Below are positions 16,367 to 25,290 of a DNA stretch of 64,000 bases, piece after piece. Source of the DNA: UBA3792 sp946185305 (GTDB lineage Bacteria > Bacillota > Clostridia > Christensenellales > CAG-138). The notes under the pieces are model-generated. The model was not told the origin of the DNA. It saw only the letters and a program-made list of their open reading frames with translations, and did not search any database. Numbering within the stretch: position 1 is the first letter of the stretch; every line of letters begins with the position of its first letter. A program made the position numbers and the translations under genes. The stretch is from positions 31,617 through 95,616 of the forward strand of contig CAMHJE010000001.1 of NCBI GenBank assembly GCA_946185305.1. Direction: 5' to 3'.

Positions 16367-17617
16367 TTATAGAGCAAAGTCCCATGTCACGCTGCCGCCG
16401 CCCGCATAGAAGCTCTCACGCGGGAGCGTGCGGGTGAACGTTTTACGGAGGCCGTCCGCTTCGACCGTGATTTCATAGTCGCCGCAGAACAGGCTTGCGC
16501 CCGTGACGCCCTCGGCGTTCGTGAGACTCGTTTGGTCGGACGACCATTCCTTGTGTATCAGCCGATGCAGCGTATGGTACACGGGCTTGGGGTTCATATC
16601 GTCGTCGATCACGCCGCCCGGCGCGCCGAGCCAGCGGTGATCGGTAAAGTCGAACCACGACAGCGCCTCCACGGCGGGTTCGGAAAAGACGAGCGTATAA
16701 AAATCCTCGGCAAAGCCCGCCTGCCATTCGGCCAGCTCGGGTGTTTCATAAAAGCGGTTGACCGTGCCGTTGCTGTCGTAAACCATCTCTCCGACCGGCG
16801 TGCCGCTGCAGATCGAGCATTCCGGAAAATGGATCGGGAACCCGTAGGCCGCCGCGCGTTCGATCACGCGCATCGTTTCCTCTGCCGTCCAAAGATCGCG
16901 CTGCATGTGGCTCTGCATGCCGATGATGTCGATGCCCGCGCCCTCGTCGCGCAGACGGCCTAAAAAGTCAAAGTATTCGTCCTTATGCACGTTCCAGTCC
17001 CCGAACAGCAGCTTGGCGTCGGGCTTGATGGATCGCACCAGTTTCGCGCCGAATTGAATCATCTCGACCGGCCCGATGCGGCGCACCCACCGCGATACCG
17101 GGTTGTCGAACCGGTCGTTGACCATCGTTTCATTCGCCAGATCAAAAAAGTCGAACCGGTCGCCGTAGGTCTGCATCAGGTGCGTAATGCGGCGCACGTA
17201 TTCGTCCTGCACGGTTTCGTCCGTCACCCAATCGGGGCAAAGCTCATGCCAGATCAGCGCGTGCAGCTTCTTTTTCAACCCATTTTCGTCCGCCCAATCG
17301 ACAAGGTTGCCGGTGTACGGCTCGTTATATTGCCCGCGCTGCGGCTCGTACCACTTCCAATGGAACGGCACCATCGTATAGTTGAACAGCTTCGTGAACA
17401 GCTCGGTGAACCGCACTTCCTCCTCCGGCGTTTTATACGTGCCGTGCGCATAGCAGACCGCGCCGAACAGGAACGCCGATTTTGTCATTTTCATCCGTAC
17501 CCGCGCGTTCTCCACGGGCTTGCCGTCTTTCCAGACAAGGCAGATCGCCTCCTTCTTGCGCACGCGCTCGATGCGGCGTTTGGCGTCCTGCAAAACCGAT
17601 GATGAATAGCGGAGCAT
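16367..17617 (-). CDS. Glycoside hydrolase family 10 (endo-1,4-beta-xylanase-like)
   Basis: 416 residues with no signal peptide. A short N-terminal beta domain (about 20-50) precedes a GH10 barrel: FHWKWYEPQRGQYN, LIWHELCPDW, the acid/base Glu163 in DLANETMVND, and the likely nucleophile Glu266 in HFPECSICSG. The nucleophile motif differs from the usual TELD, and the enzyme is cytosolic, so it probably cuts imported oligosaccharides rather than polymeric xylan. The start has AGGAGGACC upstream. It is divergent from the YgjV gene; an operator copy overlaps its transcript start. Confidence 0.82.
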   Translation of the reverse strand: MLRYSSSVLQDAKRRIERVRKKEAICLVWKDGKPVENARVRMKMTKSAFLFGAVCYAHGTYKTPEEEVRFTELFTKLFNYTMVPFHWKWYEPQRGQYNEPYTGNLVDWADENGLKKKLHALIWHELCPDWVTDETVQDEYVRRITHLMQTYGDRFDFFDLANETMVNDRFDNPVSRWVRRIGPVEMIQFGAKLVRSIKPDAKLLFGDWNVHKDEYFDFLGRLRDEGAGIDIIGMQSHMQRDLWTAEETMRVIERAAAYGFPIHFPECSICSGTPVGEMVYDSNGTVNRFYETPELAEWQAGFAEDFYTLVFSEPAVEALSWFDFTDHRWLGAPGGVIDDDMNPKPVYHTLHRLIHKEWSSDQTSLTNAEGVTGASLFCGDYEITVEADGLRKTFTRTLPRESFYAGGGSVTWDFAL

Positions 17618-17635
17618 GGCGGTCCTCCTGCATGG

Positions 17636-17647
17636 GTAATCGTTTAC
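17636..17647. promoter_or_regulatory. LacI-type operator, copy 1 (GH10)
   Basis: GTAATCGTTTAC, which reads GTAAACGATTAC on the minus strand. It lies 5 bp downstream of the GH10 -10 box, over the expected transcript start, a classic repressor position. Confidence 0.75.
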
Positions 17648-17651
17648 CTAT

Positions 17652-17679
17652 ATTGTAACCGATCCTGCCGATTTGTCAA
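17652..17679 (-). promoter_or_regulatory. Promoter of the GH10 gene
   Basis: On the minus strand TTGACA (17674-17679) and TACAAT (17652-17657) with a 16-bp spacer. Confidence 0.72.
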
Positions 17680-17709
17680 GGGAAATGTAAAGAAAACGAA
17701 AAATGCCGA

Positions 17710-17738
17710 TTGACTTTACACCGCCGCTGTGCTACCAT
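17710..17738 (+). promoter_or_regulatory. Probable promoter of the YgjV/DUF624 pair
   Basis: TTGACT (17710-17715) and TACCAT (17733-17738), 17-bp spacer. The -10 box is weak. Confidence 0.5.
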
Positions 17739-17765
17739 CGGAAAAAACGAAAGGGGGCAGCCTGC

Positions 17766-18293
17766 ATGGAGAAAACGATTGCGCAGGTCATTGGGTTCGT
17801 CGCAGTCGCGGAAAACCTGCTGATCTATCTCAGCAACCGCCGCGAGCGGATCCTGCTGTGGAAGGCCGTTTCGGACGCGCTGTGGCTTATGAACTATCTG
17901 CTCATGGGCGGCTTCACGGGCGCGATGCTCAACGCCGTGGCGCTTGTGCGCGAGGGCGTGTTTTCGCTGCGCGGCAAGGCGAAATGGGCGGACGGCAAGT
18001 GGATCCCGGCGCTGTTTCTGGCGCTCACATGGCTGTCGCCCGCGCTCGAATGGATCAACGGTGGCGCGTTTACGTGGCTGCCGCTGCTGCCCGCGTTCGG
18101 CAGCATGATCTTTGTGCTCGGCTTTTATGTGAAAAATACCGTGTTCACCAAGGCGTCGTCACTTGTCGGCAACGCGCTGTGGCTGACCTATGCGATCCTG
18201 ATCGGCAATACTGCCGGGCTCGTCGGCAATGTGCTGATGCTCGCCTCCGCGCTGATCGGGCTGTGGCGGGAAAGGCAGGCGAAGCACGGATGA
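17766..18293 (+). CDS. YgjV-family integral membrane protein
   Basis: 175 residues from the ATG at 17766, which has AAGGGGG 8 nt upstream; longer in-frame starts lie inside the promoter. The protein is almost wholly hydrophobic with about five or six membrane segments. Pairs such as FVAVAENLLIYLS and VGNALWLTYAILIGN are typical of the YgjV/PQ-loop-like family, whose function is not established. It overlaps the next gene by 4 nt (ATGA). Confidence 0.72.
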   Translation: MEKTIAQVIGFVAVAENLLIYLSNRRERILLWKAVSDALWLMNYLLMGGFTGAMLNAVALVREGVFSLRGKAKWADGKWIPALFLALTWLSPALEWINGGAFTWLPLLPAFGSMIFVLGFYVKNTVFTKASSLVGNALWLTYAILIGNTAGLVGNVLMLASALIGLWRERQAKHG

Positions 18294-18937
18294 AGAAAAA
18301 GCCGATGTCCGAAAAGCGCCTCCGTATTTTGGCGCGGCTCTCGAAAATCACCGATTACCTGCTTGTCGGGCTGCTGTCGTTCGTTATATCGCTGCCTGTC
18401 CTCACGCTCGGTGCGGCGGCCGCCGCGTTTTATGCCGTGGGAAAGCAGCTGCAAAGCGACGAGGGCGGCTCGGCATATCGCACTTACTTTGCGGCGTTCA
18501 GGCAATACGGAAAGCGCGCGACGCTGCTGTGGCTGCCGTTTTTGGGCGTTTTGCTGCTGCTGACGTTCAACGCGCTGTTCTATTGGTACATGGCCGCAAA
18601 CGATGCGGCGTGGGCGCAGTTCGGCCTCGGCGTCTGCGCGGCGGTCGCGCTGCTGCTGTCGCTTGCCGGTGCGTTTCTGTTTCCGCTGCTTGTGACAGAG
18701 CCGGACAAGGGCGGGCTCGACCTTGCCAAGCGTTCGCTGTACCTTGCGGCGCGGGAGCCGCTTTTGTGGGCGGGCAAGACTGCCGTGCAGCTTGCGGCGC
18801 TCGCCGCCGTCTGGTTCGTGCCGTTTCTGATCGTGTTTATCCCCGGTCTGCTGCTTTTTTGGGACACATTTTGTTTTTCCCGTGCCTATGGCAAACGATT
18901 TCCGAAAATCAAGGAAGAATCGGCAAAACGCGATTGA
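18290..18937 (+). CDS. DUF624 (YesL-like) membrane protein
   Basis: 215 residues with about five membrane segments (for example 22-45, 75-95, 108-130, 155-185). DUF624 proteins such as Bacillus YesL are found next to YesOPQ-type oligosaccharide importers and are thought to assist them; the role is not proven. Here it lies just before a YesOPQ-like set, which fits. The start ATG is part of an ATGA overlap with the YgjV gene. The stop codon overlaps the -35 box of the next transcription unit. Confidence 0.75.
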   Translation: MKKKPMSEKRLRILARLSKITDYLLVGLLSFVISLPVLTLGAAAAAFYAVGKQLQSDEGGSAYRTYFAAFRQYGKRATLLWLPFLGVLLLLTFNALFYWYMAANDAAWAQFGLGVCAAVALLLSLAGAFLFPLLVTEPDKGGLDLAKRSLYLAAREPLLWAGKTAVQLAALAAVWFVPFLIVFIPGLLLFWDTFCFSRAYGKRFPKIKEESAKRD

Positions 18938-18962
18938 CAGACGCCCCTTTTACGTGTAAAAT
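18934..18962 (+). promoter_or_regulatory. Promoter of the 14-gene transport/glycosidase run
   Basis: Perfect TTGACA (18934-18939) and TAAAAT (18957-18962) with a 17-bp spacer, followed at once by two operator copies. Confidence 0.8.
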
Positions 18963-18971
18963 ATACGTTAA

Positions 18972-18983
18972 GAAAACGTTTAC
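18972..18983. promoter_or_regulatory. LacI-type operator, copy 2
   Basis: GAAAACGTTTAC, starting 10 bp after the -10 box, at about the transcript start. It is paired with copy 3, whose centre is 28 bp away (nearly three helix turns). Confidence 0.75.
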
Positions 18984-18999
18984 TCAAACTTTAGCATGA

Positions 19000-19011
19000 G
19001 AAAACGATTAC
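19000..19011. promoter_or_regulatory. LacI-type operator, copy 3
   Basis: GAAAACGATTAC in the early leader of the 14-gene run, 28 bp centre to centre from copy 2. Confidence 0.75.
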
Positions 19012-19080
19012 CTATACACAACCGGTCGGAGGGGCATACCCCTTCGGCATTGCGACGGATCACGGCTTGGGACGGTACGT

Positions 19081-21999
19081 ATGAAGAAGAAACAGGGAAT
19101 GGCTTGGATACTGGCGATCTGCCTGCTGCTCGGCGAGCTTGTCGGCCTTGTGCCGGTGCCTGCGGCGGCGGACGTCTCCGCGTCCGCAGAACCGAAAGCA
19201 GCGGCCACGGCGGCGTATGCGGCGTATTTGGCGGCGCACGGCGATCCGGCGGCAGCGGCGGCAAACGATACGATCACAATTCCGGCAGCCTCGGTCAACG
19301 AGACCGAAGCCTATCTTGCCGAGTATCAAGGCAAAAGCTCTGTCCTTGTCTGGGACGAGCAGGGCACGGCGTATTCGTGGACGTTCACCGCAAAAACCGC
19401 GGGGTACTACCGCCTTGCGCTGACCTACGCGGGCGTGGCAAACAAACAGTATGATATCACGCTCGACGTGCTGCTGGACGGCGCCGCGCCGTACCCGAAC
19501 ACGCTCGGCGTCAAGCTGCATCGTCTGTTCCTCGACGAGACCTACGCCGGCCCCGGCGAGAACGTCTTTTTGCAGAACCTGAACGGCGACGAGATCATGC
19601 CCGCGCTGTCCGAGCAGTACGCATGGCAGACGCAGTATATTTACGATTCGCAGGGCGCGTATCCCGCGCCGCTGTATTACTGGCTCGACACGGGCGAGCA
19701 TACGATCACCCTTACCTTAAAGGACGAAGCCTTTGCGCTCGATGCAATCACCTTTCTGAACCTCCCCAAGGAGCCGACCTACGCCGAAACGCTCACCGCC
19801 CATGCAGACGCGGCGGACACAAGCGGCGTTCTTCTGACCTATGAGGCCGAAAAAAGCTATCTCAAAAACGACGTGACGCTGTTCGCCACCTACGACACCG
19901 CGTACAGCCACGTCACGCCGGCGAGCGCCGAAAACATTCTCTACAACACCATCGGCAAGAACACATGGAAAAAGGTCGGGCAGATGATCACGTGGGAAAT
20001 CGACGTGCCCCAGACCGGCTGGTACTGCGTCGCGTGCAAGGTCAAGCAGTATGACAAGAGCAATGCGTATTCGACGCGCGCGTTCACGATCGACGGCGAG
20101 CCGATCTGCGTCGAGGCCGACGCGCAAAAGTTCCCGTATAAAACCGGCTGGTACGTGCAGCGGCTCGAAATCGAGGGCGGCGAGCCGATCAAGGTATATC
20201 TCGAGGCGGGCCGCCATGTGCTCGGCATGCGCGCGGTGCTGGACGAGGAGCTGGCAAGCGTGTTGCGCGATGTGAACGGCACCACGGAAAAGCTGCAGGG
20301 ATGGTACCGCGAAATCATCAAAATCACCGGCTTCAATGCCGATGCCGAGCGCATCACAATCGACGCCAACCGCGATTTCAGCCTCGAAAAGAACGTGCCG
20401 GGTCTGCTCGAGGGTCTTGCCGCCTGCAAGGCCGAGCTGGACGGCTACTATCAGCGGATCGACGAAATCTCCGAAATCTCCACCGCGAGCGCGTCGATCC
20501 TGTCCGAGACCTCGTCGCTGCTCGGCAAGCTCATCAAGCGCCCCAAAAGGATCGTGCCGCAGATCGAAACGCTGCGTTCGGATATTTCGAGCCTTGCGAC
20601 ATGGGTCATCGACATGCAGACGCAGCCGCTGCAGATGGATAAGCTGTATATCTACTCGCCGGACGTGAAAACGCCGCAGGTGGACAACAATATCTTCGTG
20701 CAGATCTGGTACCGCTTTTTGATGTTCCTGCACTCGTTCAAGGGCGGCACGACCGCCGTGACCGGCACCGTGCAGACCGCCGCCGACGCCCCGACGATCC
20801 GCGTGTGGATCTCCACCGCCGACATCACGACCACCGGCGCATCCTCCGGCCGCGATCAGGCGATCATTCTGAAGCGACTGATCGACGAATCCTTCACGGC
20901 CTCGACCGGCATCAACGTGGAGGTCAGCCTCGTTTCCGGCTCCGATACGCTTGTGCAGGCGGTGCTGGCAGGCGAGGGGCCGGATGTGGCGCTGTTCACC
21001 TCGACCGATACGCCGGTCAACCTTGCGATGCGCGGCGCGGTGCTGGATCTGAGCCGGTTCGACGGTTTTGCCGAAACGACAAAGCAGTTTACCGAAAGCG
21101 CGGTCACGCCGTTTTGGTATCAGGGCGGGTGCTACGCGTTCCCCGAAACGCAGAATTTCAACGTCCTGTTCTACCGCACCGATATCTACGAGGAATTGGG
21201 ACTGAAGCCCCCGACGACGTGGGACGAGTTCTATGAACAGGTGATCTACCTTTCGAACCACAACTACATGGTCGGCGTGCCGCAGAACCAGAACATCTTT
21301 GAATCGTTCCTCTACCAGTCCGGCACAACGTTCTATACGCCCGACTTTTCGGCTTCCACGTTCGACACCGAGGAAGCCTTGGAATCGTTCCAAAGCTGGA
21401 CGGGGCTGTACACCAAATACAGCCTACCGCTGATCTTCGACTTTTTCAATCGCTTCCGGAGCGGCGAAATGGCGCTCGCCATCGAGCCGTATAACCAGGT
21501 CAACTACCTCTATTCCGCGGCGCCGGAGCTGGACGGCCTGTGGCAGATCGCGCCGCTGCCCGCCACGGTGCGCGCCGACGGCACGGTGAGCGGCGTCGAA
21601 ACCTGCTCGTCCACCGGGTGCATCGCCTTAAAGGGCACGACCCACCCGGAGGAAGCCTATCAATTCCTGTCGTGGTGGGTATCCGCCAAGACGCAGGGCG
21701 ATTTCGGCACGCAGGTGGAGCAGACGCTCGGCGTTGCCGCGCGATACGGCACGGCGAACTTAGAGGCGTTCGAGCGCATCCCGTGGAACCCGGAGCAGGC
21801 CGCGGTCATCCGGCAGCAGCGGCAGAACACCGTCGCGGTCGAGCAGATCCCCGGCAATTACTACATCGCCCGCAACCTCTCGTTTGCGTTCCGCGCGGTC
21901 GTGTACAACAAGGCGAACCTAAGAGAAACGCTCTATAAGTACAATATCGAGATCAATAAAGAACTGGCCCGCAAGCAAAAGGAATTCAGCTATCGGTAA
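19081..21999 (+). CDS. Large multidomain extracellular solute-binding protein (ABC importer 1)
   Basis: 972 residues, about twice the size of a normal sugar-binding protein. A signal peptide ending PAAA-D (about 1-30) is of the ordinary cleaved type; no lipobox is seen. Two beta-sandwich modules like carbohydrate-binding domains follow (about 65-232 and 253-392), then a helical stretch (395-515), a short hydrophobic segment (about 539-556), and a type I solute-binding domain (about 571-972) with the usual TSTDTPVNLAMRGAVLDLS and YRTDIYEELGLKPPTTWDEF. It probably delivers oligosaccharides to the two permeases that follow. Retention at the cell surface may rely on the hydrophobic segment. The binding site before the ATG is weak; a hairpin holding GGAGGGG (19027-19046) sits upstream. 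Confidence 0.82.
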   Translation: MKKKQGMAWILAICLLLGELVGLVPVPAAADVSASAEPKAAATAAYAAYLAAHGDPAAAAANDTITIPAASVNETEAYLAEYQGKSSVLVWDEQGTAYSWTFTAKTAGYYRLALTYAGVANKQYDITLDVLLDGAAPYPNTLGVKLHRLFLDETYAGPGENVFLQNLNGDEIMPALSEQYAWQTQYIYDSQGAYPAPLYYWLDTGEHTITLTLKDEAFALDAITFLNLPKEPTYAETLTAHADAADTSGVLLTYEAEKSYLKNDVTLFATYDTAYSHVTPASAENILYNTIGKNTWKKVGQMITWEIDVPQTGWYCVACKVKQYDKSNAYSTRAFTIDGEPICVEADAQKFPYKTGWYVQRLEIEGGEPIKVYLEAGRHVLGMRAVLDEELASVLRDVNGTTEKLQGWYREIIKITGFNADAERITIDANRDFSLEKNVPGLLEGLAACKAELDGYYQRIDEISEISTASASILSETSSLLGKLIKRPKRIVPQIETLRSDISSLATWVIDMQTQPLQMDKLYIYSPDVKTPQVDNNIFVQIWYRFLMFLHSFKGGTTAVTGTVQTAADAPTIRVWISTADITTTGASSGRDQAIILKRLIDESFTASTGINVEVSLVSGSDTLVQAVLAGEGPDVALFTSTDTPVNLAMRGAVLDLSRFDGFAETTKQFTESAVTPFWYQGGCYAFPETQNFNVLFYRTDIYEELGLKPPTTWDEFYEQVIYLSNHNYMVGVPQNQNIFESFLYQSGTTFYTPDFSASTFDTEEALESFQSWTGLYTKYSLPLIFDFFNRFRSGEMALAIEPYNQVNYLYSAAPELDGLWQIAPLPATVRADGTVSGVETCSSTGCIALKGTTHPEEAYQFLSWWVSAKTQGDFGTQVEQTLGVAARYGTANLEAFERIPWNPEQAAVIRQQRQNTVAVEQIPGNYYIARNLSFAFRAVVYNKANLRETLYKYNIEINKELARKQKEFSYR

Positions 22000-22010
22000 A
22001 GGAGGTCGCC

Positions 22011-22931
22011 ATGGGATCCGATTCGCTGCAAAAGAAAAGACCGGCAAAAGCGCGCGTCTGGTTCCGCAAGCAGGGGCCGAGCCTTGCTTTTCTGGCGCCG
22101 TTTACCGTGTTCTTCTTCCTGTTCACGATCCTGCCGATCATGGCGGCCATCGTGCTCAGCTTCACGTACTTCAACATGGTCAGCACGCCGACGTTCGTGG
22201 GTTTCGAGAACTATGTGCGCCTGTTCTTCGACGACGACGTGTTCTGGATCGCGCTCCGCAATACCGCGATCTTTGCGATGATCACCGGCCCGATCAGCTA
22301 TGTGCTGTCGTTCTTCGTCGCGTGGCTGATCAACGAATTCAACCGCACCGTGCGCACGATTTTAACGCTGATCTTCTACCTCCCGTCGCTCGCCGGCAAC
22401 GTGTATTTTGTTTGGACGTACATCTTCTCCGGCGACAGCAACGGCTTTCTGAACAGCATCCTGATCCGGCTCGGCCTGCTTTACGGCCCGATGCAATGGC
22501 TGACCGACACCAAGTACATGATGGCGGTCGTAATCGTCGTGATCTTGTGGCTGTCGCTCGGCACCGGGTTTCTGTCGTTCGTCGCGGGACTGCAGTCGCT
22601 GAACCGCGAGCTGTTCGAGTCCGCCGCCATCGACGGCATCCCGAACCGCTTTGCCGAGCTTTGGTATATCACCCTGCCGCAGATGGGGCCGCAGCTTTTG
22701 TTCGGCGCGGTCATGCAGATTTCCACATCGTTCGCCATCGGCTATGAGTGTATGAACCTCACGGGCTTTCCGTCCACCGACTACGCGACGCAGACGCTTG
22801 TGCTGCACATCCTCGATTTCGGACAGGTTCGCTTCGAAATGGGCTATGCCTGCGCGATTGCGGTCGTGCTGTTTGCGCTGATGCTGCTGATGTGGAAGGT
22901 CATCAATAAAGTCCTTTCCAAGTGGTTATAA
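22011..22931 (+). CDS. Sugar ABC transporter permease 1A (MalF/YesP-like)
   Basis: 306 residues with six membrane segments. The cytoplasmic EAA-type loop that contacts the ATPase reads FESAAIDGIPNRFAELWYITLP. It starts 12 nt after the binding-protein gene with AAGGAGGTC upstream. It forms the import channel with the next permease. No ATPase gene is near, so a shared MsmX-like ATPase must energise it. Confidence 0.9.
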   Translation: MGSDSLQKKRPAKARVWFRKQGPSLAFLAPFTVFFFLFTILPIMAAIVLSFTYFNMVSTPTFVGFENYVRLFFDDDVFWIALRNTAIFAMITGPISYVLSFFVAWLINEFNRTVRTILTLIFYLPSLAGNVYFVWTYIFSGDSNGFLNSILIRLGLLYGPMQWLTDTKYMMAVVIVVILWLSLGTGFLSFVAGLQSLNRELFESAAIDGIPNRFAELWYITLPQMGPQLLFGAVMQISTSFAIGYECMNLTGFPSTDYATQTLVLHILDFGQVRFEMGYACAIAVVLFALMLLMWKVINKVLSKWL

Positions 22932-22944
22932 GGGGGTGAAGCGT

Positions 22945-23838
22945 ATGGAATCCGTAACCGTGAAAGCCCCGAAAAAGCGGGAAAAACGTTACCGCCGCGT
23001 GACCCTGTCGCGCTCGGTCGGCGGCACCGTCGCCATCTTCGCGTTCCTCATTCTGATCGGCGCGTTTATGGTGCTGCCGCTTGTGTACGTGCTCGTCACC
23101 GCGTTCAAGCCGCTGAATGAAATTCTGGCATACCCGCCGAAGTTCTTCGTGCAGCATCCGACGCTCGCCAACTTCCGCGACCTGATCGAGATCACGCAGG
23201 AAACGTGGGTGCCGTTCGAACGGTCGCTGTTCAATTCGCTGATGCTTGCGATCCTCGGCACGTTTGTGTACATCATCATCGCGTCGCTTGCGGCGTACCC
23301 GCTGGCGAAGAATCGCTCTAAATGGGTGTACGTCTATTATCAGGTCGTCGTGCTCGCGATCCTGTTCCGCCCGGAGGTCACAAGGACGCCGCTGTACATC
23401 ATCATTTCGCGGCTCGGCCTCATCAATACCTATTGGTCGCTGCTGCTGCCGGTGCTGGCGGGCAGCTTCGGCGTGTTCCTGATGCGCCAGTTCATGATGA
23501 CGATTCCGGACGAAATGTTAGAGGCCGCGCGCATCGACGGCGCGAACGAGTTCACGATCTTCTGGCAGTTCATTATGCCGTCGGTCAAGCCCGCATGGAT
23601 GACGCTGACGATCTTCACGTTCAAGGATCTGTGGAACACCGGCGAATCGCAGTATATCTACGAGGAAACGCTGAAAACGCTGACCGCGGTCATGCAGTCG
23701 ATCTCCTCGGCGGGCATTGCGCGTGCCGGCGCGGGCGCGGTCGTGGCCTTGATCATGATGCTTCCGCCGATCGTCGTGTTCATCATTTCCCAGTCGTCGG
23801 TCATCGAAACGATGGCGACCTCCGGCATCAAGGGATAA
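22945..23838 (+). CDS. Sugar ABC transporter permease 1B (MalG/YesQ-like)
   Basis: 297 residues, six membrane segments. The EAA loop is EAARIDGANEFTIFWQFIMP. I chose ATG 22945 over the in-frame GTG at 22936 because AAGGGGG (22930-22936) lies before the ATG at proper distance and overlaps the GTG. It is the partner of permease 1A. The last part (QSSVIETMATSGIKG) matches the MalG C terminus. Confidence 0.9.
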   Translation: MESVTVKAPKKREKRYRRVTLSRSVGGTVAIFAFLILIGAFMVLPLVYVLVTAFKPLNEILAYPPKFFVQHPTLANFRDLIEITQETWVPFERSLFNSLMLAILGTFVYIIIASLAAYPLAKNRSKWVYVYYQVVVLAILFRPEVTRTPLYIIISRLGLINTYWSLLLPVLAGSFGVFLMRQFMMTIPDEMLEAARIDGANEFTIFWQFIMPSVKPAWMTLTIFTFKDLWNTGESQYIYEETLKTLTAVMQSISSAGIARAGAGAVVALIMMLPPIVVFIISQSSVIETMATSGIKG

Positions 23839-23850
23839 GGGGGTGCGACG

Positions 23851-25290
23851 ATGAAACGGTTACAACGCTTCTTATCCGCGGCGCTTTCGCTGTTCCTTTG
23901 TCTGCTGCCGCTTCTTGCGGTCGCGGACGATTCGGAGGTGCCGTATCAGACCTATACCTATGACCGGTGGAGCAATCCGACGCCGACGCCCAACGCCTAT
24001 CTGCCCACGCGCAGCATCGGCGGTGCACAGCTCGGCTGCGGCAACTTCAGCGCCGCGCAGGATCTGTTCTATAACGAGGCGCGGCATGAGATCTACGTGG
24101 CCGACTCCGGCAACGCGAGGATCCTTGTGCTGGACGAGGACTTTACGCTGCTGCGGGAGATCAAGGAATTGAACAACCCCGACGGCGAAGCCTACGCGCT
24201 GAAAAACCCGCAGGGGCTTTTCGTGCAGGACGACGGCACGGCCTATATCTGCGACATGGGCAATCAGCAGGTCGTCGTCGCGGATGAAACCGGGACGCTT
24301 GTCCGCATCCTGCCGACGCCCGTTTCGCCGCTGCTGCCGGAGAACTTCAACTATCTGCCGACCAAGATCGTCGTGGACGAAAACGGCAGAATCTATATCC
24401 TCTCGCGCGGCGTGTACCAAGGGCTGATTTATCTGGAGCCGGACGGGACGTTCATCAAATTCTTCGGCCCCAACGAAGTTGAAATGACGTTCGGGCGGCA
24501 GGTGCAAAAGCTCTGGAAGTCGATCCTGTCCGATCAGGCCGCCGCGTCGATGCAGTCGTTCAACCCGATCGAATACAGCAACCTGTTCCTCAGCGACGAG
24601 GGCTACATCTTTGCCACCGCCGCGGGCAGCGAAAACGGCGCAAGGGTGCTGACGCAGCTGAATCCGCTCGGCATCAATGTACTGAACTGGACGGGCGGCA
24701 GCGAAACGCTGCTGTATTCAGACGCCGTGGAGCGGGACGGCATCATCGTGCTGCTCGATACGAACGGCGGGCATCTGATCCAAACGACCGTGCAGCGCGA
24801 CGCGGGCCTGTCCATGCAGATCACCTTCGGCGGCGTCGGACAGCAGCTCGGCCTGTTCCAAAAGCCGGTTTCGCTTGTCGAGATCGGCGGCAATCTGTAC
24901 GTGCTCGACGCCGAAAAGAATACGATCACCGAGTTCGTGCTGACCGATTTCGGCAGAGAGATTCACGAGGCGATCATGTATTACAACCAAGGGCTGTATA
25001 CCGAAAGCATCGCGCCGTGGCAGCAGGTCATCCATCACAACACCAACTATCTGCCCGCGTATTCCGGCCTCGGCAAGGCGTATTATCAGATGCGCGATTA
25101 TGCGACGGCCATGTACTACTTCAAGCTCGCGGGCGACCGGCAGAACTATTCGCTCGCGTTCAAGGAGCAGTCGTTGATCGCCATGCGGCAGGCGTTCCCG
25201 TATATTGCGCTCGGGCTTCTGCTCATGATCGTCGCGTGGGTGATCCTGGGGCGCGTGCTGAAAAAGCGAAAGGAGGCGCGGCATGGATAA
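23851..25290 (+). CDS. NHL beta-propeller/TPR protein with C-terminal membrane anchor
   Basis: 479 residues. A signal peptide (1-25) leads to an extracytoplasmic beta-propeller (about 50-360) with NHL-type blades such as IYVADSGNARILVLDEDF and AYICDMGNQQVVVADE. It is followed by a TPR-like helical pair (about 370-440; IMYYNQGLYTESIAPWQQV, YLPAYSGLGKAYYQM). A single membrane segment (about 449-469) ends in a basic tail. It overlaps the YIP1 gene by 8 nt. No enzymatic motif is seen. By position it is part of a surface complex linked to the importers, perhaps a docking or sensing scaffold; that is inference. Confidence 0.78.
   Translation: MKRLQRFLSAALSLFLCLLPLLAVADDSEVPYQTYTYDRWSNPTPTPNAYLPTRSIGGAQLGCGNFSAAQDLFYNEARHEIYVADSGNARILVLDEDFTLLREIKELNNPDGEAYALKNPQGLFVQDDGTAYICDMGNQQVVVADETGTLVRILPTPVSPLLPENFNYLPTKIVVDENGRIYILSRGVYQGLIYLEPDGTFIKFFGPNEVEMTFGRQVQKLWKSILSDQAAASMQSFNPIEYSNLFLSDEGYIFATAAGSENGARVLTQLNPLGINVLNWTGGSETLLYSDAVERDGIIVLLDTNGGHLIQTTVQRDAGLSMQITFGGVGQQLGLFQKPVSLVEIGGNLYVLDAEKNTITEFVLTDFGREIHEAIMYYNQGLYTESIAPWQQVIHHNTNYLPAYSGLGKAYYQMRDYATAMYYFKLAGDRQNYSLAFKEQSLIAMRQAFPYIALGLLLMIVAWVILGRVLKKRKEARHG

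Noticed and set aside
17729..18289. A longer N-terminal extension of the DUF624 protein in the same frame
   Set aside because: The extension overlaps the whole YgjV gene in another frame and reads as Arg/Gly-rich noise; the ATGA overlap at 18290 gives a normal start.
19027..19046. A hairpin containing GGAGGGG considered as a riboswitch or binding-site switch
   Set aside because: The GGAGGGG is about 47 nt from the start codon and no start lies at proper distance, so sequestering it would not block translation. The hairpin may simply be a leader structure.
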